NCBI GenBank assembly: GCA_002702575.1
Contig: PAAJ01000031.1
Span: forward strand, 30,310 to 76,285
DNA from: Phycisphaerae bacterium
GTDB taxonomy: Bacteria; Planctomycetota; Phycisphaerae; Phycisphaerales; SM1A02
DNA: 45,976 bases
Direction of reading: 5' to 3'
The position numbers and the translations under genes are program-made. Below, in pieces: positions 42,021-45,976 of this stretch; the first letter of the stretch is position 1; every line of letters begins with the position of its first letter. The notes below the pieces were generated by a model. It was not told the DNA's origin and did not search any database. It saw only the letters and a list, made by a program, of their open reading frames with translations.

Positions 42021-43386
42021 AGTCAACGATGTTCAATCTCGTGTGAACCGTACTCAGGTGCACTCGATTCTCATGCCGAACACCATTGAAGCTGTTCACA
42101 GTGCGATCGAGGAAGCCTCTCGTCGCAGGATATCGGTGTCGATCGCCGGGGGTTGTCATTCGATGGGGGGGCAGCAATTCGGTACCGATACGATCCATCT
42201 GGACATGCGATCCTTCAATTCGATTGTCCAGTTCGATCGTGTGAACGGTCTCATCGAAGTCGAGAGCGGCATCATGTGGCCCGAGCTGATCCGGTATCTC
42301 CATGAGAACCAGGATGGTCAGGAGACGGTGTGGTCCGTACGACAGAAGCAGACCGGGATCGACAAGGTTTCCATTGGAGGTTCGCTGTCCTCCAACATTC
42401 ATGGGCGTGGACTCAAGTTTCCTCCATTCAACAGTGACATCGAGTCATTCAGGATGATCAATCATGCCGGCGATCACCTGGAGTGCAGTCGTGAACAGAA
42501 TTCGGAGCTCTTCTCGCTCGCGATCGGTGGCTACGGCCTGTTCGGTGTCGTCACGCATGTGACCCTGAGGCTCGTACCCAGGCAGGTTGTCAAGCGAATG
42601 GTCGAGATCATCGCCGTGAGAAATCTGCTTCCGCGGATCGAAGCCGCCATGGATGAAGGCTTCATCTATGGAGATTGCCAGTACTCGATCGATCTGGCAG
42701 GGGATGAGGAGTTCCATCCTGGTGTGTTTTCCTGCTACAAGCCTGTGGCGGCCGACACGCCGGTTCCCGAACAGAAGAAGCAGATGGCGCCATCGGACTG
42801 GGCTGCGCTCTATCAGCTGGCCAGGACGGACAAGGCGAAGGCATTCAGCCAGTATGAGCACTTCTATCTCGGGACGTCCGGCCAGGTCTACTGGTCCGAC
42901 GCGCATCAGCTCTCGAACGTGTTCGAGGGTTACAACGAAGCTGTCGCCGAAAAGTCGGAAACGGAGATGATCACCGAGATCTATGTCCGTGCTGAATCAC
43001 TGATTCCATTGATGGTGGATGTGCGACGTGATTTCATCAAGCATCAGGTCGACATGACCTATGGAACCATCCGCTTCATCGAGCCGGATACGGACAGTTT
43101 TCTCAGATGGGCGACCGAGCGGAGTGTCTGCATCGTGTGCAACCTGCATATCAGTCACACGCCTGAAGGAATCCGTAAGGCTCAGGCTGATTTTCGCCGC
43201 ATCATCGATCGGGTCATCGAGCACGGTGGTCGATTCTTCCTGACCTATCACCGCTGGGCTACGCGGGAGCAGGTCGAGACCTGTTATCCGATGTTCAGGG
43301 AGTTCCTTGAGGCCAAACTGCGGCATGATCCGGATCTGCGATTCCAGAGTGACTGGTATCGGCACTATGCCGATCTGTTCACCTGA
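42013..43386 (+). CDS. FAD-dependent oxidase (VAO/GULO-type, possibly covalent FAD)
   Basis: This 457-residue flavoprotein has the FAD-binding-4 motifs: SIAGGCHSMGGQQF (43-56; His49 in the place where covalent 8-alpha-histidyl FAD is bound in aldonolactone and alditol oxidases), GGSLSSNIHGRG (about 122-133) and GYGLFGVVTHVTLRL. It is related to DprE1-like and sugar-acid oxidases. The start codon lies inside the methyltransferase end (8-bp overlap). The likely substrate is a sugar or alcohol; this is inference. Confidence 0.87.
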   Translation: MPEVNDVQSRVNRTQVHSILMPNTIEAVHSAIEEASRRRISVSIAGGCHSMGGQQFGTDTIHLDMRSFNSIVQFDRVNGLIEVESGIMWPELIRYLHENQDGQETVWSVRQKQTGIDKVSIGGSLSSNIHGRGLKFPPFNSDIESFRMINHAGDHLECSREQNSELFSLAIGGYGLFGVVTHVTLRLVPRQVVKRMVEIIAVRNLLPRIEAAMDEGFIYGDCQYSIDLAGDEEFHPGVFSCYKPVAADTPVPEQKKQMAPSDWAALYQLARTDKAKAFSQYEHFYLGTSGQVYWSDAHQLSNVFEGYNEAVAEKSETEMITEIYVRAESLIPLMVDVRRDFIKHQVDMTYGTIRFIEPDTDSFLRWATERSVCIVCNLHISHTPEGIRKAQADFRRIIDRVIEHGGRFFLTYHRWATREQVETCYPMFREFLEAKLRHDPDLRFQSDWYRHYADLFT

Positions 43387-43576
43387 TCAACCACTCGTAC
43401 CACGGGATGTATCTGCCGGCCAGGAAGCCCAGAACCAGGCCCAAGACGCCACCCAGGATGGTGAGCGGAATCGAAGAGAGGCCCCCGATCAAGATCGCTC
43501 CACCGATTGTCCCGAAGATTGTGCAGCCGATGATCCAGAGAACCTTGAGGCCAGTTGAGATCTTATCGATTGGCAT
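43379..43576 (-). CDS. Small membrane protein (two spans)
   Basis: This 65-residue protein has two hydrophobic spans (about 11-30 and 34-53) separated by a short SSIPLT loop, with a Gly-rich pattern GGAILIGG and GGVLGLVLG. It resembles AtpZ/AtpI-size proteins, but this is weak. ATG 43576 has AGGAG upstream. It is convergent with the FAD oxidase, overlapping its end by 8 bp. Confidence 0.65.
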   Translation of the reverse strand: MPIDKISTGLKVLWIIGCTIFGTIGGAILIGGLSSIPLTILGGVLGLVLGFLAGRYIPWYEWLIR

Positions 43577-43627
43577 TGCTTTGTACTCCTGAGCGGATTC
43601 AGTGGGTAGCACTATCAGCAGATTCCA

Positions 43628-44113
43628 TCATGGCCATCTGGCATGTGCCATCAGAGTATAAAAAAGTATGGCTGGCAGCAGTGTGACTGCAATGAGGTTG
43701 ACTATGAGAATGCGCCTGGATCGACGTTTGACTTCCTTCTGCAACACGCTGATCACAGTCAACAGGATCGAGAGGCCGGAGATGGGGAGCACGACGAACA
43801 GCCAGGGCAATGCCGGCAGCAGCATGAACCCGTCGCCATGCGTTCCATTTGTCCATTCGTAATGAACAAGCAGCCCGATCTGAAGAAGCGTGACGGCCCC
43901 GGCGATCGTCAGAGAGATGATCGATCCGATCCAGGCGATATGTGAAAAGCTGCCCTTGTAGCGCGCAATGGTGATCTTGCCGCATTCAGGACAGGGCACA
44001 TCATCGGCCAGCCCCATCCTGGAGTAGCCACAGAGACACAGGGTGTCTTCGGTCCCGATCTTCTTTTCAAGCGTGTTGAAGTCGAACATCTCAAGTGATG
44101 GTACCAGCGGCAT
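43628..44113 (-). CDS. Zinc-ribbon membrane protein, paralog A
   Basis: This 161-residue protein starts with a four-Cys zinc-ribbon: CLCGYSRMGL (Cys26, Cys28) and CPECG (Cys41, Cys44). It then has three membrane spans (about 57-80, 95-120 and 130-155). The same pattern CxCGYxRxGLx5CPECG is in the protein at 44635-45111. The ribbon should face the cytoplasm. A second in-frame ATG at 44089 is possible. Function is unknown; such proteins may be sensors or assembly factors. Confidence 0.78.
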   Translation of the reverse strand: MPLVPSLEMFDFNTLEKKIGTEDTLCLCGYSRMGLADDVPCPECGKITIARYKGSFSHIAWIGSIISLTIAGAVTLLQIGLLVHYEWTNGTHGDGFMLLPALPWLFVVLPISGLSILLTVISVLQKEVKRRSRRILIVNLIAVTLLPAILFYTLMAHARWP

Positions 44114-44144
44114 AAGTCAGTGGGGTTCTTCATGCTCTGAACGA

Positions 44145-44615
44145 TCATCTGTGGTCGATCACGGCAATGCACTCGACTTCCACTCGTGAACCAAGCGCCA
44201 GTCCATTGGCTCCAAGGGCACTGCGGGCGGGATAATGATCTGTGAAATAGGTCCTGTAGATCTCGTTGAAGGTACTCCATTCCGAGATGTCCGCAAGCAT
44301 CACGGTGCATTTGACCACGTCATTCATGGAAGCGCCATGTGCTTCGAGTGTCATTCGAATGTTCTCCATGGTCTGACGTGACTCCGCTTCAATGCCGCCC
44401 GAGACCAGTTCCATGGTGCCCGGTTTCACGCCGACGAGGCCTGAGAGGTACAGCGTGTCGTCGACTCGAACAGCTTCAGAGAAGGGGAGTCCCTCTGGAA
44501 GAACAGTGCCGGGATTGAGGAACGCCACCTGTGTGGAACGATGATTGGTGCATCCCGTGAAGTTGGTCATGACTATGAGAAAGACCAGACTGCTGATCAG
44601 ATGTAATCGGCTCAT
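44145..44615 (-). CDS. RidA/YjgF-family protein with lipoprotein signal
   Basis: This 156-residue protein has a RidA domain: SEAVRVDDTLYLSGLVG, TMENIRMTLEAHGASMNDVVK, VMLADISEWSTFNEIYRTYF and PARSALGANGLALGSRVEVE, with the Arg of PARSALG where the catalytic Arg lies. RidA normally removes reactive enamine or imine intermediates in the cytoplasm. Here a lipoprotein-type signal, with Cys in NFTGC, suggests the enzyme is exported. AGGAAC lies upstream of ATG 44615. It is placed between two zinc-ribbon membrane paralogs. Confidence 0.88.
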   Translation of the reverse strand: MSRLHLISSLVFLIVMTNFTGCTNHRSTQVAFLNPGTVLPEGLPFSEAVRVDDTLYLSGLVGVKPGTMELVSGGIEAESRQTMENIRMTLEAHGASMNDVVKCTVMLADISEWSTFNEIYRTYFTDHYPARSALGANGLALGSRVEVECIAVIDHR

Positions 44616-44634
44616 GGGTGGTTCCTGTTCCTTG

Positions 44635-45111
44635 TTAATCCAGTCCTAAAACCAGTACGAATGAGAGAACGATCGCAATGACTGGTATGCACAAACTGAT
44701 GGTGATCAGCAATCCACTGTATCTCTTCAGCTTCGTCTTTTCTGCCGGGAAATTCGTGACGATCAATGTCAGAAAGGCGATCGGTAGCTGGATGACGATC
44801 CAGACAGCGGGTGGGAAAAAAAGGATGAAACCGGCAGTGCCTCCCTTGAATCCGGGGGTCATCAGGTAGATCGTGCTGTAGATCGCAATGGCTGCATTCG
44901 CCAAGCCCAATGCACATGAAACGATCGCGAGAACAAATCCGGTCTTGATGCATCGAGAATGACAGTGTCGCCAATCAAGTCGCACTCGTTTGTGCCACTT
45001 TGGCGACATGAGTTTCAGGAGGCCACATTCCGGGCAAAGTGCATTTTCATCAAGGCCAGATCGGTCATAGCCGCACTGGCACTGAATCACCTTTCGATTC
45101 TGTTCGACCAT
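44635..45111 (-). CDS. Zinc-ribbon membrane protein, paralog B
   Basis: This 158-residue protein has the same layout as the one at 43628-44113: CQCGYDRSGL (Cys11, Cys13), CPECG (Cys26, Cys29), and then three spans (about 55-80, 92-118 and 132-155). GGGGGA precedes ATG 45111. It is 19 bp from the RidA gene, and all three point the same way, so they probably form one operon. Confidence 0.78.
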   Translation of the reverse strand: MVEQNRKVIQCQCGYDRSGLDENALCPECGLLKLMSPKWHKRVRLDWRHCHSRCIKTGFVLAIVSCALGLANAAIAIYSTIYLMTPGFKGGTAGFILFFPPAVWIVIQLPIAFLTLIVTNFPAEKTKLKRYSGLLITISLCIPVIAIVLSFVLVLGLD

Positions 45112-45319
45112 GACATCCCCCGATGTACATCAAAGTTCACTGTAGACGAAGTGGTCGTCGATTCGAAAAAGCTCGGATTCCTGTTCCAGGATCACACAAT
45201 GTTGTGCCACTGATCTGCATCCGCCATCAGACAGCGCAGGAGAAGCCTGGGAAAAACTTGTCAGCGATCAAGGCATCGGTTCCTTGCAGGGAGAGACAAA
45301 CTGAAATCCGAATCCGACT

Positions 45320-45895
45320 TCAGTGCATTCGGATGGCCTTGGATGTGCGGTTTCCATCCGTGCCTTCAAGTTCAATCCACATGGCATCGGAGTTCGTGAT
45401 CATTCCAGGACATTCGACGTGGGCATGCCAGTGATCATCGTGGACATGGGCGAGCACCTTCATCGCGCCTTCACCTGATTTGGGTCCAAACCAGACACGG
45501 ATGTTCTCTGGAATATCGCCGCTGACGTAGCGGGCTTCGAAATGGAGCTCCACGCCCGGATGTGGCTCGCCCTGAGTCGTAATCGAGAGTTCCGTTCCGT
45601 CAAAGTTCACCGTATGTGTATGGCTCGGGCCATGTGCATGTCCATGGTCATCATGATCATGATCGTCATGATCGTGGTCGTGGTCATCATGATCGTGGTC
45701 GTGGTCGTGGTCATCATGATCGTGGTCGTGGTCATCATGATCGTGGTCGTGGTCATCATGATCGTGATCATGGCTCTGTGATGGATTCGAACCTTGCCCA
45801 TTGGAGTGATCATGATCGTGATCATGGTCACAGCCTGAAAGCAGATAGAGGCAGGCGACGAGTGCGATCAGTACCGATTGATTCAATTTGAACAT
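45320..45895 (-). CDS. His-Asp repeat lipoprotein, putative metal-binding
   Basis: The 191-residue protein has a lipoprotein signal (LLSGC, Cys22) and then a stretch (about 23-93) made mostly of His and Asp, mainly as repeats of DHDHDDH. The C-terminal domain (94-191) starts THTVNFDGTELSITTQG and contains HPGVELHFEARYV, RVWFGPKSG and VLAHVHDDHWHAHVECPG, a beta-rich fold. The His-Asp tract should bind zinc, nickel or copper. AAGGA precedes ATG 45895. It may store, sense or scavenge metal at the cell surface; which metal is unknown. Confidence 0.85.
   Translation of the reverse strand: MFKLNQSVLIALVACLYLLSGCDHDHDHDHSNGQGSNPSQSHDHDHDDHDHDHDDHDHDHDDHDHDHDHDDHDHDHDDHDHDDHGHAHGPSHTHTVNFDGTELSITTQGEPHPGVELHFEARYVSGDIPENIRVWFGPKSGEGAMKVLAHVHDDHWHAHVECPGMITNSDAMWIELEGTDGNRTSKAIRMH
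45642..45775. repeat. Tandem repeat coding for the His-Asp tract
   Basis: Plus-strand sequence in this stretch is dominated by GTGGTCATCATGATCGTGGTC, a 21-base unit that codes for DHDHDDH on the minus strand. Several near-identical copies follow one another with 6-12-base variants in between. Such repeats can change copy number by slippage, so the His-Asp length may vary between strains. Confidence 0.8.
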
Positions 45896-45976
45896 GATGC
45901 GAGTTCCTTCCTGAAGTGAGGTCGCATCATAGTGGACGTTCAGGGGTTTCTGGAAATCCAGTTCATGAGCTGCCTG
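45896..45976. other. Leader of the His-Asp lipoprotein gene, window edge
   Basis: These 81 bases lie upstream of the His-Asp lipoprotein start on the minus strand. A plausible ribosome binding site (AAGGA) is close to the ATG. I saw no convincing zinc-regulator operator or further gene before the window edge. Confidence 0.4.

Noticed and set aside
45642-45775. CRISPR-like repeated DNA
   Set aside because: Repeats are 21 bases, contiguous and coding for DHDHDDH, without unique spacers.

Overview
The window reads as a dense, moderately GC-rich chromosome segment of a planctomycete, most likely class Phycisphaerae. This is inferred from several secreted proteins that carry dockerin-like DxDGDxxxDxxD tails (26826-29234, 34344-35732), Cys-rich GACC repeats, a PEP-CTERM-like sorting tail (11433-12089) and many small membrane or lipoproteins of no recognised family. 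I found no rRNA, tRNA, IS element, phage block or CRISPR array. Almost every kilobase is coding, genes sit on both strands in short co-directional runs, and long antisense reading frames are common shadows.

Layout. 1-7570: a lipoprotein-type metallophosphoesterase (runs off the left edge), a small membrane-anchored repeat protein, a class I/II aminotransferase with two hairpin-forming 25-bp repeats in its leader, two tandem secreted paralogs with an EF-hand-like loop and a Gly/Trp/Tyr tail, a DUF4286 protein, FolE2, a STAS protein and two small envelope proteins. 7579-12634: an ornithine-lipid-type acyltransferase fusion, a gene-poor gap with terminator-like hairpins, a glycerophosphodiesterase, a 47-residue membrane microprotein, a PEP-CTERM protein and a DUF669-like protein with an SSB-like C-terminal tip. 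12745-17421: glycosyltransferase plus AmpG-like transporter (overlapping genes), an unknown soluble protein and an MHS-type transporter. 17597-24521: a long same-strand run of PqiA-like, SMUG1-type uracil-DNA glycosylase, GT4 glycosyltransferase, ArnT-like GT39, a divergent YchF GTPase, and a two-domain protein whose second half has the exact Coq4 metal motif HDxxHx11E.

24616-34248: a pair of CrcB fluoride channels, a sulfotransferase, a large secreted metzincin protease, a TlpA-like thioredoxin with a duplicated helical tail, a DUF2237 protein, an HPPD/VOC-like protein overlapping a DJ-1/PfpI protein, LemA and a membrane protein. 34344-45976: a secreted dockerin-bearing protein, a glyoxalase-like protein, homocysteine S-methyltransferase with a TM2 protein, a TPR-sulfotransferase, Bcp peroxiredoxin, a methyltransferase/FAD-oxidase overlapping pair, two zinc-ribbon membrane paralogs flanking a lipoprotein RidA, and a His-Asp repeat lipoprotein.

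The genes do not form one obvious pathway. Themes are envelope and surface building (glycosyltransferases, sulfotransferases, ArnT-like, acyltransferase fusion, PqiA, secreted dockerin proteins), metal and halide handling (CrcB pair, His-Asp lipoprotein) and redox repair (Bcp, TlpA, DJ-1). The least-described parts are the YchF-like/Coq4-like pair, the EF-hand aromatic-tail paralogs, the zinc-ribbon/RidA cluster and the aminotransferase leader repeats. All calls come from reading motifs by eye; no database search was run.
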